A stretch of DNA of 64,000 nt from Mesorhizobium sp. (GCA_004020545.1 SAQE01000007.1:105258-169257), one strand, 5' to 3'; counted from the stretch's first letter, positions 21,646 through 30,457 are shown. A program made the numbers and translations. The notes: generated from the letters alone by a model not told the origin.

Positions 21646-22038
21646 CTAGTCGTAACTTTTATTGCCGGTGCCGGCAGATCGACGTTCCGACCTTCCGATC
21701 GTTGAAACGCTCCGGCGGATCTGCAATCTGAGTTCGCCGATATCGGAAACGTCGGATAGACGAATGGGATAGTCGGCCGTCTCCAATTTAACTCGACGGT
21801 CGTTCGGGTCGAGGTCGGCGAGGGCCTTACTGTCGACCCACGCCCCCTCAAGATTGCCACCGAGCACCGCGAGGCGGGCTAAGATGGTTTCAAGGGTCGC
21901 GATATAGTCCGGGTTGTAGGCGGGCTTGCCTCGGGAGACGCCGCCATTCGAGTGAAGCACGATGTCGACCCCGATGGCCGTTTCTTCGACCTCGAACTCT
22001 GCGTCCAGTATCTGACCATCCTCACCGAAAGCCGTCAA
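21646..22038 (-). pseudogene. HNH endonuclease, N-terminal part
   Basis: A 130-codon reverse-strand frame with stretches typical of the N-terminus of an HNH endonuclease family: ETILARLAVLGGNLEGAWVD, then ISDI-like SDVSDIGELRLQIRRSVS, and a Gly-Asn-Lys end. In relatives as I remember them, this is followed by a basic R-L-R-L strand leading to the HNH core. Here the frame stops at 21646. Adding one A in the AAAA run at 21657-21660 would join it to LRLAV and on to the HNH core across the IS630 site. So the gene carries a one-base deletion as well as the insertion. Confidence 0.65.
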
Positions 22039-22155
22039 GACATTTTCCTCACGGCGCCGAGTGTTGGGCGAGCGACGCAGGGTTCCGATTCTCTGCCTCG
22101 CTAGCGATCATGCCAAGAATCTGACATCTATGCATCTTGTCGGGACCAAAACCTT

Positions 22156-23226
22156 ATGTCGAACCTTTTACTGCAGTTGGCAGACCCGGACGAAGTGGCT
22201 GCGATCGTCGATGATGTGCGCCGGGAGGCTCGGTACGTTGTTACGGACTTTTCCGTCGAACTGGTGGTTTCGAAATTTCGCGATGAGGCCGAGACGGAAG
22301 GGGACATCTACGTTCCGGAGTATCAGCGAAGCCTCGCTTGGAACGAGGAGCAAAGCTCCTATTTCATCGAGAGCCTCATCCTCAGGGTCCCAGTTCCTCC
22401 GGTATTCCTCTATGACGTCGAGGGGCGCTTGGAGATCGTTGACGGCTCGCAACGGATCCGAAGCCTAGTACGATATTTGCGGGATGGGTTCGCGCTGAGA
22501 GGTCTCGAGAAGCTAGACATACTGAACGGATATCATTTCGCCGATTTGCCGCCCTCGGTGCAGCGGCGTCTCAACAACACGCCAATACGTTCGTTCGTCT
22601 TGGACCAGGGAACCGACGAAAGCACCCGTGTTGAGCTGTTCAGGCGCCTCAACACATCAGGAAAGCGACTTGAAGACGCCGAAATACGGAAAGGCGTTTA
22701 CCGCGGTGCCTTCCTCGATCTGGTGATTGAAAGGGCTGCATCAGACCTCTTTAAGAGCTTGACGCCCCATATGGCCAAGGGCGTCGACGCTCGCAGCGAG
22801 CGTCAAGAGCTAGTCACGCGCTTTTTCATCTACTGCGACCGCTACCTGGCGTTCCGCCACGATGTCAGGAAATTCCTCGACTCCAACATGGACAAGCTGA
22901 ACAAGTCCACTGACGAAGCGCGGCTCTCGGAGATGGGCGCCGAATTCGAGCGGACAATGCAGTTTATCCGCATGTACTATCCGAAGGCCTTCTATCGGCC
23001 GGATGGAGGGAAACGCGTTCCTCGTGTCCGCTTCGAAGCCATTGCCGTTGGAACGGCGCTCGCCTTACGGAGCGATCCGGCCTTAAGGCCGCCATCGGAT
23101 GCATGGCTGCGGTCGAAGCAGTTCGAGGAGCTGGTGCGGACGGACGCCAGCAACAGTGCTCCGAAGCTCCGGGGGCGTATCGAATACGTCCGCGACAGCC
23201 TGCTCGGCCGTCCGTATGAGCGTTGA
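22156..23226 (+). CDS. DUF262 (ParB-like) domain protein
   Basis: A 356-aa protein with an N-terminal DUF262 domain, the ParB-like nucleotide-binding/nuclease fold also found in GmrSD and BREX BrxU-type restriction factors. Visible motifs are IYVPEYQRSLAWNEEQSSYF, VPPVFLYDVEG and the key IVDGSQRIRSL, followed by LFRRLNTSGKRLEDAEIRKG. There is no C-terminal DUF1524 HNH domain as in full GmrSD. It overlaps the downstream HEPN gene by 11 nt, so the two are an operon. DUF262/HEPN pairs are reported in defence islands; a role in nucleotide-regulated abortive defence is inferred. Confidence 0.85.
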   Translation: MSNLLLQLADPDEVAAIVDDVRREARYVVTDFSVELVVSKFRDEAETEGDIYVPEYQRSLAWNEEQSSYFIESLILRVPVPPVFLYDVEGRLEIVDGSQRIRSLVRYLRDGFALRGLEKLDILNGYHFADLPPSVQRRLNNTPIRSFVLDQGTDESTRVELFRRLNTSGKRLEDAEIRKGVYRGAFLDLVIERAASDLFKSLTPHMAKGVDARSERQELVTRFFIYCDRYLAFRHDVRKFLDSNMDKLNKSTDEARLSEMGAEFERTMQFIRMYYPKAFYRPDGGKRVPRVRFEAIAVGTALALRSDPALRPPSDAWLRSKQFEELVRTDASNSAPKLRGRIEYVRDSLLGRPYER

Positions 23227-23884
23227 GGGACGCTTTCGCGTCCGCGCGCAGGACGTGTCCGAGTACCTAAAGTCTCTGCAGTCGCTGGAGCGTGTTTACA
23301 ACATACCCGGCCGCAGTTTCTACCGCGCAACGGCGGCGATCACGGCGTCCCGCGCCTCCGCCTTCATCATGATGTACAACTGCATAGAGTTCGGTTCCCG
23401 AGAGGCGTTGGTAGGGCTGCGACAGGAGATCCTGGCACGCGGTGGCGGCTTTATGGCTCTGAAAGACTACTGGCAGGAAGAGATAGCCCGAGCTCACTTC
23501 CGCGACCGGCTCACCCAGGGCGCCAACCACGACAGCCTCATCCGCGACGTGGCCAGGTTCGCGCCTGGGGTCGTGGACTGGAAATCAGACCTGCGCCGTC
23601 TGCCGTTTTCCGGAAATGTCGACAACGAGGAATTGCTACGCTTCGTCGCGCGGATCGAAAGCCGATGGCGACCACCGCGATCTTGCCTCGGCGGTTCCGA
23701 CCTGGTCCTTATAAGACAGATGCGCAACACACTTGCTCATGGCGCCGAGACGTTCGAGACCGTCGGTTCCCAATTCAGCACTCAGGACATTACCGAGAAG
23801 TTTCGACGGACAAGGATCTTCATGGTCTCGCTCATTAAGGGGCTTGAGCGCTACAAGACAAGGCAGCACTACCGCCGCGTTTAG
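23216..23884 (+). CDS. HEPN-domain protein, MAE_28990/MAE_18760-like
   Basis: A 222-aa all-helical protein. The ATG at 23216 overlaps the DUF262 stop and begins MSVEGRFRVRAQDVSEYLKS; an earlier in-frame start would lie deep in the DUF262 gene. The likely HEPN ribonuclease motif R-x4-6-H is visible as IRQMRNTLAHGAETF near residue 165. The order of helices (SRASAFIMMYNCIEFGSREA early, then the catalytic helix) fits MAE_28990-type HEPN proteins. It would be the toxin or effector RNase of the DUF262 pair. The stop overlaps the convergent methyltransferase stop by 4 nt. Confidence 0.7.
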   Translation: MSVEGRFRVRAQDVSEYLKSLQSLERVYNIPGRSFYRATAAITASRASAFIMMYNCIEFGSREALVGLRQEILARGGGFMALKDYWQEEIARAHFRDRLTQGANHDSLIRDVARFAPGVVDWKSDLRRLPFSGNVDNEELLRFVARIESRWRPPRSCLGGSDLVLIRQMRNTLAHGAETFETVGSQFSTQDITEKFRRTRIFMVSLIKGLERYKTRQHYRRV

Positions 23885-25035
23885 GCGGGTACTTCTTCGA
23901 GACCGCAGTGGGTCGCCAGTGCTTGCGCGAAGTCTTGGTTCTTAGTTAGCCCACTCTTCATGTAGCGGCGAAGAAATCCCTCGGCGGCGCGGACGGATAA
24001 TGTCTGTGCATCGTTCAAGCCAAAGCTCGCGATCGAGACGCGGCGTTCGTCTGCCGGTCCTTCACCCGCCCCAGGTATGTAGCGTGAAGTCTGCTTAGGG
24101 CCACCCCACGCCGCGTTGTGCTGGGAAAGCGTCTCGGTACCGTGTTCCTGATAGGCAAGGCTGTGGGCTTCCGAGGCCACCAGACGTTGTCCGACCCAGG
24201 TCGCCACAGGCACGCTCACAGCGTTGCCAACAAGGCGCCAGCGCCCGCGCTCGCCCTTATTGGTGTCGCGGGCAGCCGCCGTCCAGCCAGCGGGGAAACC
24301 TTGAAGGCGTTCCGCATCCTCGATGCCAGGCGTCTGAAACAGTCCAGTTTCCACCGTCCAAATAGCAGGCGGTGAAGGTATGCTTAGGCCGGAGCCCCCT
24401 TTTAGGGGTGGTACTGCATCAGGGGTCCAACCCACGCCACGATTGCCCTCAGTCCAGTAAAATCCGATGTTGGCCGCCCAATCGCTTGCGGGCGCTACGC
24501 GGTCGATACCGTCGAAGAGGAGGTTTCCGGGGTCACCCTCCAACATGCCGACGATGAAAATGCGCCGGCGTCGATGCGGAAGCCCAAATTCCCGAGTGTC
24601 CAGCACGCGGTACGCCCAGCGGTAGCCGCGTTCGGCTAGCTCGGCGGTAACGTACCGTACTGCCTTGCCCTTCTGCAGATTTAGGGAGAACGCAACGTTT
24701 TCGAGAACTATAGTATTCGGCTTCTTCGGTGTAGCGTCGAGCAACCTGAACACGTGCGACACCAGCCCGGACTGGCTGCCGTCCAAACCAGCCATCCGTC
24801 CAGCTTGACTGAGATCCTGGCAAGGCCAGCCACCGACAAGGGCGTCGCACTTGGGAAGACGAGGCATGGCCGTGACATCGTCGACAAGACTGATCTCCGG
24901 AAAGCGGCTTCGCAAGACGGCCTGTGCCGCAGAATCCTTTTCGCACATCAGGGACGTCTTTAGGCCCGCTTTGGCGAAACCCACCTCGAATCCACCAATT
25001 CCCGAAAATAGGCTTGCGACGGTCTGATTCGACAT
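23881..25035 (-). CDS. DNA (cytosine-5-)-methyltransferase
   Basis: A 384-aa C5 methyltransferase. Motif I (SAM binding) is SLFSGIGGFEVGFAKAG at the N-terminus. The catalytic Pro-Cys motif IV is GGWPCQDLSQAG, motif VI is VLENVAF, motif VIII is FGLPHRRRRIFIVG, and motif X is RWRLVGNAVSVPVA. The target-recognition region is short (about residues 190-260), as in single-specificity Dcm-like enzymes. The C-terminal 90 residues after motif X are extra and unassigned. Its start faces the PLD-nuclease gene across a 555-bp gap; with the Vsr gene at 19575 this suggests a restriction-modification or Dcm/Vsr set. Confidence 0.95.
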   Translation of the reverse strand: MSNQTVASLFSGIGGFEVGFAKAGLKTSLMCEKDSAAQAVLRSRFPEISLVDDVTAMPRLPKCDALVGGWPCQDLSQAGRMAGLDGSQSGLVSHVFRLLDATPKKPNTIVLENVAFSLNLQKGKAVRYVTAELAERGYRWAYRVLDTREFGLPHRRRRIFIVGMLEGDPGNLLFDGIDRVAPASDWAANIGFYWTEGNRGVGWTPDAVPPLKGGSGLSIPSPPAIWTVETGLFQTPGIEDAERLQGFPAGWTAAARDTNKGERGRWRLVGNAVSVPVATWVGQRLVASEAHSLAYQEHGTETLSQHNAAWGGPKQTSRYIPGAGEGPADERRVSIASFGLNDAQTLSVRAAEGFLRRYMKSGLTKNQDFAQALATHCGLEEVPA

Positions 25036-25591
25036 GAGATTCTCCGAATCCCTTATCAGTTAACAGAGATCCGTTTCAAACTCGAGAAAATAAATCGCAG
25101 CTTGGCTAGCGCCAAGCTGGCCAATATGGCTCGATCGCCCATCTGCGCAGGCAGGGCGAAGGTCGTGTTTCAGGAAAGTCGGGGAATTCACTCAGAGTTC
25201 AAGGTAGAACTTTCTAGCCGGTTGGCCCGAAAGCAGGCCTGTTGAAGCGTCTGCTTCGGGTCACGTCACGAAGATACTCGCACCGAATTGAAGGTCCGTT
25301 ATGGAAGATCCGAGGCCCGAAGCTTCCAGTCCGCTATCGGCCCCAAGAATGACGGGCTGCAATGCGCCATATCGGTCGTATAAAGTGCCCCCATCCGTTC
25401 CCGAAAGCCGTCGTCTGTTACCTGGCTCGTGAGCTGCCGGCAGTCTATCCGAGGTTTCGTTACAATTGTCGGCGGACATCTCGAACATCGTTGCAATTGA
25501 CGCACACGGATATCTATTAGATGGCGGTAAATCGGACGGTAGCCGCTATTCTCGAGACGGCGGATTCTGCCATTGAGGGGGATGTACCGGC
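25036..25591. other. 556-nt divergent intergenic region
   Basis: Between the divergent methyltransferase and PLD-nuclease genes. A 75-codon reverse ORF at 25261-25488 has no ribosome binding site, and I do not accept it. The region probably contains both promoters. No clear palindrome or controller-protein box was recognised by eye. Confidence 0.5.
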
Positions 25592-26947
25592 ATGCGACTC
25601 ATCCAGAACAAGGCGTCCGATGATCATCGGACCGCTGTCGCCCATGTTTTGGAGGGCGCTGAGCAGATCAGCATCGCCGTCGCCTTCCTAAAAGAGGGTG
25701 GCGCACGGATCATCGGGCTGCTCCTAGAGGCACGCCTGAAGCAGGGCGCTAAAATTGAAGCTTTCCTCGGTACTGATTTCTACATCACCGAGCCGAGGGC
25801 GCTCGCGCATTTGCTCGCAATAAAGAAGCGGTTCGGGGCCTTCGAAATGTTTCTTGCAAACGGCAAGACCGCAACCTTTCACCCGAAGTCCTATGTCGGA
25901 CGAAGCGAAGGCCAGGTTCGGTGTCTGATCGGGTCAGCGAACCTCACGACCGGCGCCCTGACAACAAACGATGAAATTTCAATCCTGGCGACCGTGAACT
26001 CGGACGAACAACTGTCGTCGGATCTGAAAGTCACCTTTGCCGATTTTCGTGAGAGCGGCAGCTTCCAAGAACTCGATGACCTGGTGCTTGGGCAATATGC
26101 CTCGCGACACAAAGACGCCGAGCGATTGCGACGCAAACTTGAGAAAGAGCTCGAAGACAACTTCGCCGCACAGTTCGATCTGCGGCGCTTGAATGGCTTC
26201 CTCCGCCAGTACCGCGCAGACAAGACCGAACGTTCCGCGCTGGCGAAGCGCCGGACCGATCGGGACAAGGCATTGAAGGTTCAGCAATTGATCGCGGATC
26301 TCGGCAACGCGCCGAGGATTTCGAAGGAAATGAGGAGCGTCTTCGCAGAGAATCTAAGCAATCTGATTTCTTCAAGAGAGCCTTATCAACATCTCTGGCA
26401 TTCCGGCGACATTCATCGACGAGGGTCGGCGGCACTCGATCATCCCAAGAAGACGATCACACTGTTCGCCGCGGGCAGGAAGGCAGCCAAACTCGCGCCA
26501 GAACGGGGTTACGAGCAGATGCGTCAGCTAGCGCTCGGTATTCCTGGCGTGGGCGTGAATATGATCACGGCGATTCTCTGCACCTTCGCCCCGAAGCGGT
26601 ACGCTGTCTTCAACGGCAATACCTCCGGCGCCCTAGCGGCGATCGGCATTGGCGCGCCTCGAAGTCCAACTGTCGCAACGCTGTCGGCCGAACGATACAC
26701 GCAATTGTGCGCTACCATCGACGCGCTGCGGAGGCGCATCGGTGGCGCTGATTTCACGGACGCCGACGCGTTTCTCAACTGGCTGTATTTCAAGACGAAG
26801 CCTTCCAAGCGCGCGCATGAGGGAGGCGCCCCAAAAACCTCACCTTGCGTGTCGCGGCCACGCCAAGTTGTCCGGCAGCACCGCGCCTCTAATCGGCCGT
26901 TCAGGCAGAGTTTGCCTTCACCGAAAGCGGGCAGTCCGTTCGAGTGA
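25592..26947 (+). CDS. Phospholipase D-fold nuclease-like protein with HhH-like C-terminal region
   Basis: A 451-aa protein. The single HKD-type active site is at residues 97-117 (FHPKSYVGR then IGSANLTTGAL: His97, Lys99, Ser115, Asn117), as in PLD-fold restriction nucleases such as BfiI and the NgoFVII family, which act as dimers. Residues 170-235 are charged and probably coiled-coil. Residues 312-345 (LALGIPGVGVNMITAILC, then RYAVFNGNT) look like a helix-hairpin-helix of the glycosylase/GIY type. The last 40 residues are low-complexity. A GAGGGGG ribosome binding site precedes the ATG. The divergent methyltransferase makes a restriction partner role plausible. Confidence 0.75.
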   Translation: MRLIQNKASDDHRTAVAHVLEGAEQISIAVAFLKEGGARIIGLLLEARLKQGAKIEAFLGTDFYITEPRALAHLLAIKKRFGAFEMFLANGKTATFHPKSYVGRSEGQVRCLIGSANLTTGALTTNDEISILATVNSDEQLSSDLKVTFADFRESGSFQELDDLVLGQYASRHKDAERLRRKLEKELEDNFAAQFDLRRLNGFLRQYRADKTERSALAKRRTDRDKALKVQQLIADLGNAPRISKEMRSVFAENLSNLISSREPYQHLWHSGDIHRRGSAALDHPKKTITLFAAGRKAAKLAPERGYEQMRQLALGIPGVGVNMITAILCTFAPKRYAVFNGNTSGALAAIGIGAPRSPTVATLSAERYTQLCATIDALRRRIGGADFTDADAFLNWLYFKTKPSKRAHEGGAPKTSPCVSRPRQVVRQHRASNRPFRQSLPSPKAGSPFE

Positions 26948-27013
26948 ACCACATGGCCCATAGTGCCCCAATCGAACGAATCTCGCTTCTATGGCGTGAC
27001 CCGAACGGCGCTC

Positions 27014-28183
27014 TCAGCACGCCCACGGCATCAGAGTTGTCAGCTGGAAATAAATGCGCCAGGTGAGTAGCGCCCCGAGCCCGCAGACGACAAGGATGAT
27101 GCCAAGGACGAATCGGTGAAGTGTAATCCGGTTTTCCAGCTTGCGATAAAGAGGGAGGAACTCCGCGGCGACGACCGAGTAATCGCCCTTCAGCTTGGTC
27201 TTCTGTCGGGTCAGATCGTCGTCTATCGTCGACAGCGTCAGCAGCTGGTTGACGATGGCAAACGCCAGGAGGGCAACGAACAGCGTTGCACCGAGCGAGA
27301 TGGCGAGGTTTGCCCAGAAATTCACGTCGCATTGAGTTGCGGGCTTGAGCTGCGTGGCGATGATCACACTCGCGACGGGAATGCCCATTATCTGGTTCTG
27401 GATGTCATGGAATGTCTTATGGATCTTACCGGTGTAGTCCGCGATGGCCTCTTCCGCCTTCCCCCGGATCTTGTCGTACGAGAACTCCGACGCGAACAGC
27501 CTATAGCTGTCCTCGCACTTTGTGACGAAGTCCCGAAAGTGTCGAAGAAGGTACCTGAAGCGCTCGCCTTCGGGATGGGTGCGACACGTCTCGATGAGCG
27601 TGGTAGCAACGATCGCAGCCTTCTGGTCCTTGTGCACCTTCTGCATGACGAAGTTCTCGAACTCGTCGACCAGTATGGAGTTTACGGAGACAAGGTCCGA
27701 TGACCTGAAGTCTACACGGACCATCAGCCGGATCGAGCCGAGGAACAGCATCTCCGCCTGGTACGGGTCGAGAAACGCAGCCGCCTCTTTTAAGGTGCGG
27801 ACCAGGCGCAATGCGTTCCGGTAGCGCGCGACGGCGTCGGGAACGACGGTATCGTTGTAGGCGAACCTCTCCTCGATCAGGTAATAGCGCTCCGGCTCGG
27901 CTATGCGGTTGCGACGGTTCTCGAGCAGCCGGTCGAGGGTGAGCGCGAGGAAGCCAAGTCCTGTGCGTGGAGCGCCGATTTCGACGCTAACTGTCGCGCC
28001 TATGACGACCGCCGACGCTGAGTCGACCGTGAATGCCGCGTCGTCGAAAGCCTTCTCATCGCTTTCAATCTGCTTCAGCGTTTCCACAATGCTGTAATCG
28101 CGGACCGTCAACTTTCCCGCGGAGCCATCTTTCGAGAACTCCGTGTTGCGGTAGAGTGCTATCAGCTGGTCGAACGTGATCAT
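27014..28183 (-). CDS. Unrecognised membrane protein paired with NdpA-like gene
   Basis: A 389-aa protein that I cannot assign. Residues 1-260 are soluble and helical. They are followed by a short hydrophobic stretch (about 265-279) and two clear transmembrane segments, about 291-315 (LGATLFVALLAFAIVNQLL) and 357-380 (FVLGIILVVCGLGALLTWRI), separated by a charged loop. There is no signal peptide. It starts 9 nt after the stop of the NdpA-like gene, with an AGGAG site inside that gene's end, so the two form an operon. A DNA- or RNA-sensing partner with a C-terminal membrane effector is a common abortive-infection layout, but that role here is inference. Confidence 0.7.
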   Translation of the reverse strand: MITFDQLIALYRNTEFSKDGSAGKLTVRDYSIVETLKQIESDEKAFDDAAFTVDSASAVVIGATVSVEIGAPRTGLGFLALTLDRLLENRRNRIAEPERYYLIEERFAYNDTVVPDAVARYRNALRLVRTLKEAAAFLDPYQAEMLFLGSIRLMVRVDFRSSDLVSVNSILVDEFENFVMQKVHKDQKAAIVATTLIETCRTHPEGERFRYLLRHFRDFVTKCEDSYRLFASEFSYDKIRGKAEEAIADYTGKIHKTFHDIQNQIMGIPVASVIIATQLKPATQCDVNFWANLAISLGATLFVALLAFAIVNQLLTLSTIDDDLTRQKTKLKGDYSVVAAEFLPLYRKLENRITLHRFVLGIILVVCGLGALLTWRIYFQLTTLMPWAC

Positions 28184-28192
28184 GAGGCTACG

Positions 28193-29194
28193 CTACTCCT
28201 GATCGTGTTCCAGTCTTTCGATCAGGTCGGGAGGGAGTTCGGTGAAGGTCAGGGTCTTCTTGTCGTCGTTATAGACGATCTTGCCGTCGGTAAGGGCTTG
28301 CCGATTGAATTCGACCGACCAGAGCCGCGTCTTCGCGGAGAACTTCACCATCGGCGACAGCGCTCGCTTCTTCGGAACGAAGCCGTCGCCAAGTCCGACA
28401 TCCGGATCTCCGAGCGATTTGGCGAGTTCTTTCGGGTTCTCTGGAAAGAGCTCGTTGGAGAATGTCTCGAGATCCAAAGGCTCGTTGTCCCGGATGTATC
28501 GCTGGCAGATGTCGTACGCCTTCTGCAGGAAAGCTTGCTTGTCCTTCACGAAGCCCTTCGCCGGCTCGGCGAAACCGTTCAGCACGCGCACCAGTGTCCT
28601 GGTATCCTCGAGGTCCTGAACGGTGCTGTCGCAACCGAGGAACTCCTTGAAGTACTCGGCGACGTTCCCCTTGCCCTTTAGGAAGCCGATGTAACGGTCC
28701 GCCGAGTTAGTCCATGCCGTCATGTTGATCCGGCCGGCGAAGCGGAAGCCGTCGAGGTCGAGGTGTTCGACTGACGCGATGTCAAAGCTTTTGGTGAGCG
28801 CCGCACCGAGCTTGTCGTTGATGATCGCCACTAGCAGAAACCGTTGCTCGTCCTTCTCGAGATGCGCGAAAAGGACGTGACCGCCCGTCGCCCCGGGCTT
28901 TCGGCGCGCCTGAACGGTCAGTGTCGTCATCAGCTTGGCCGTGAGCGTGGCGAAGTCCTTGAAGTCGCCCTTCCGGAACTCGTCAAGATAGGTCTGTGCC
29001 GGATAGTTGTCGGAGCTTGCCGCGAAGCGCCCGTGAGACTTCGAGGCGCGGCTCGCATACATGGCGTGCAGCTCGCCGACCACGCGCTCCACCGTTTCCG
29101 AGACCTTGAGGTGCGCGTTACCCGACACCGTTTCAAAACTCTCGGAATTCCTCTTCAGGTCGTGCACCGCGACCTGAATGACCTGCTCGACCAT
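28193..29194 (-). CDS. NdpA/YejK-like 37-kDa nucleoid-associated protein
   Basis: A 333-aa protein with features of the YejK/NdpA nucleoid-associated family (PF04245): GGHVLFAHLEKDEQRFLLVA, INDKLGAALTKSFDIASVEH, then RINMTAWTNSADRYIGFLKG and a YFKEFLGC motif. The ATG at 29194 has a strong GGGGAGGA ribosome binding site 6 nt upstream and is chosen over the in-frame start at 29248. Family members bind nucleoids and, in phage or plasmid settings, modulate host DNA or RNA polymerase. Its location in a defence island, upstream of and linked to a membrane protein, suggests a sensor role rather than chromosome housekeeping. Confidence 0.8.
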   Translation of the reverse strand: MVEQVIQVAVHDLKRNSESFETVSGNAHLKVSETVERVVGELHAMYASRASKSHGRFAASSDNYPAQTYLDEFRKGDFKDFATLTAKLMTTLTVQARRKPGATGGHVLFAHLEKDEQRFLLVAIINDKLGAALTKSFDIASVEHLDLDGFRFAGRINMTAWTNSADRYIGFLKGKGNVAEYFKEFLGCDSTVQDLEDTRTLVRVLNGFAEPAKGFVKDKQAFLQKAYDICQRYIRDNEPLDLETFSNELFPENPKELAKSLGDPDVGLGDGFVPKKRALSPMVKFSAKTRLWSVEFNRQALTDGKIVYNDDKKTLTFTELPPDLIERLEHDQE

Positions 29195-29325
29195 CGAATC
29201 CTCCCCCTCGTGATGGCAGTTATGCGAGACGTGAGGGCCCGAACGCAAGTGTTCGAAGGATTAGCAGACCGAATATCCACGCCATGCGTGTCGAAAGGCG
29301 GAACGTCTTTCGATCCGCTCATGGC

Positions 29326-30108
29326 CTACGATCGCAGCGCGGTTTGGATCTTCTTCCACTCAGGAATTTCATCGAAATGGTACTTACGCAGCCTCGTGAA
29401 AAGATCGAACGCGTGAAGGGTTCTTAGGATTAAGAGCGGGGCATTGAACGACGCCATTAGCACGCCCGAGAGAGTATCTTGCCGTTCAGCGAGCAACGCC
29501 TTGAGAACGACGATCTCGTTGCCGGGGTCTACGATCCAGGCTCCGGCATTGGCAACGAAGGTCACCGACACGGAGTCGGCAGCCGGGTGACCGATCTCGC
29601 AAAGTTTCGCGTAGGAACGGCTTTATGCCGGGAATCTTCATTCCATCCACGTGGTCGACGTACTGGAAGGTCTGCATCGCCTTGCGACTGCCGGTGTCTT
29701 TTCGGTCTTCAGCACCTTCCGGGCATGCGTGAAGTGTATCAGCGTGTCTTCCAACTCCTTAGCGGACAGCATGGGCTCCCCAGCCTGACCCGAAATCTCG
29801 GCTCGTATCGCATCCTTGTTGTAGGCGAGCGTCCGGGCCACTGGTCCCAGGCTGTGGTTTATATCGCCTGCGGATTCGATCAGGCTTCTACACGCCGACG
29901 CGCAGCCATATAGACTTCCCGCCTCATGTTCGCGGACCGCCACCTTGATCCACCTGGACGTACGGAACACCGATGCGACCGAAGCCATATGCGCCCGGTA
30001 CAGCATCTCCGTCCAATAGATGTGCCCCATGTACGCCCGCCCGATCGATTCGTCGCGAGCCCTGTATTCGAAATCCGACAAGTCCTTGAAAGTGTACCTG
30101 TCTCTCAT
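29326..30108 (-). pseudogene. Hypothetical gene with two frameshifts
   Basis: Three reverse-strand frames add up to one protein of about 260 residues. The first (from MRDRYTFKDLSDFEYRARDE at 30108) runs to KVLKTEKTP. The second continues from about 29690 with KAMQTFQYVDHVDGMKIPGI. The third continues from about 29615 with YAKLCEIGHPAADSVSVTFV to the stop at 29326. The joints lie near 29684 and 29616. The YxxLCExxHP segment recalls helical HEPN/DUF5677-like hypothetical proteins, but I cannot name the family. Two independent shifts indicate a decayed gene unless the read sequence is wrong. Confidence 0.55.
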
Positions 30109-30112
30109 CAGA

Positions 30113-30457
30113 TCAGGCGCAATGTCGTTGACGATGCGGCCGTAGAGTTCGGAATTCTTCCGAACACTGCGGACTTTTCTTAATGTCCAGATCGAGAGCT
30201 GGTGTCGAGGGCGAAACTTGGACCATGCAGCGATCGTCTTTCAAACACATCCTAACAGAGAAGCCGGACGCCATGCGAAGCACGTCGGTGACCGGCTGCT
30301 TTCGTATCTTCATTCGCCAAGACGGACCGCCTACTGTCGGCCCAAACGGGACGTCTGAGTAGTGGCTCGCTGATCGCCACTCCTGGCGCAAAGCTGCCAA
30401 TCGTTGTGCGGCGCCCTCGTCGACTTCGATCGACGAGCCGAAATTGCCTTGCTCCAT
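30113..30457 (-). CDS. Small hypothetical protein
   Basis: A 114-aa reverse-strand frame (MEQGNFGSSIEVDEGAAQRL, then SDVPFGPTVGGPSWRMKIRK). The composition looks protein-like as far as about residue 90, after which it reads against the better frame leading into the neighbouring frameshifted gene. It may therefore be an N-terminal or overlapping remnant of that decayed region. No motif, signal peptide or strong ribosome binding site is seen. Existence as a real gene is uncertain. Confidence 0.35.
   Translation of the reverse strand: MEQGNFGSSIEVDEGAAQRLAALRQEWRSASHYSDVPFGPTVGGPSWRMKIRKQPVTDVLRMASGFSVRMCLKDDRCMVQVSPSTPALDLDIKKSPQCSEEFRTLRPHRQRHCA

Noticed and set aside
25261-25488. 75-aa reverse ORF between methyltransferase and PLD gene
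   Set aside because: No ribosome binding site and no recognisable sequence.
13373-26947. DISARM system (DUF1998 helicase, PLD protein, C5 methyltransferase)
   Set aside because: The ingredients are present, but the helicase is a single 2-kDa-scale DruE-like protein preceded by a DruH-like gene, no separate DrmA/DrmB pair is seen, and the methyltransferase and PLD genes are in distant, divergent units.
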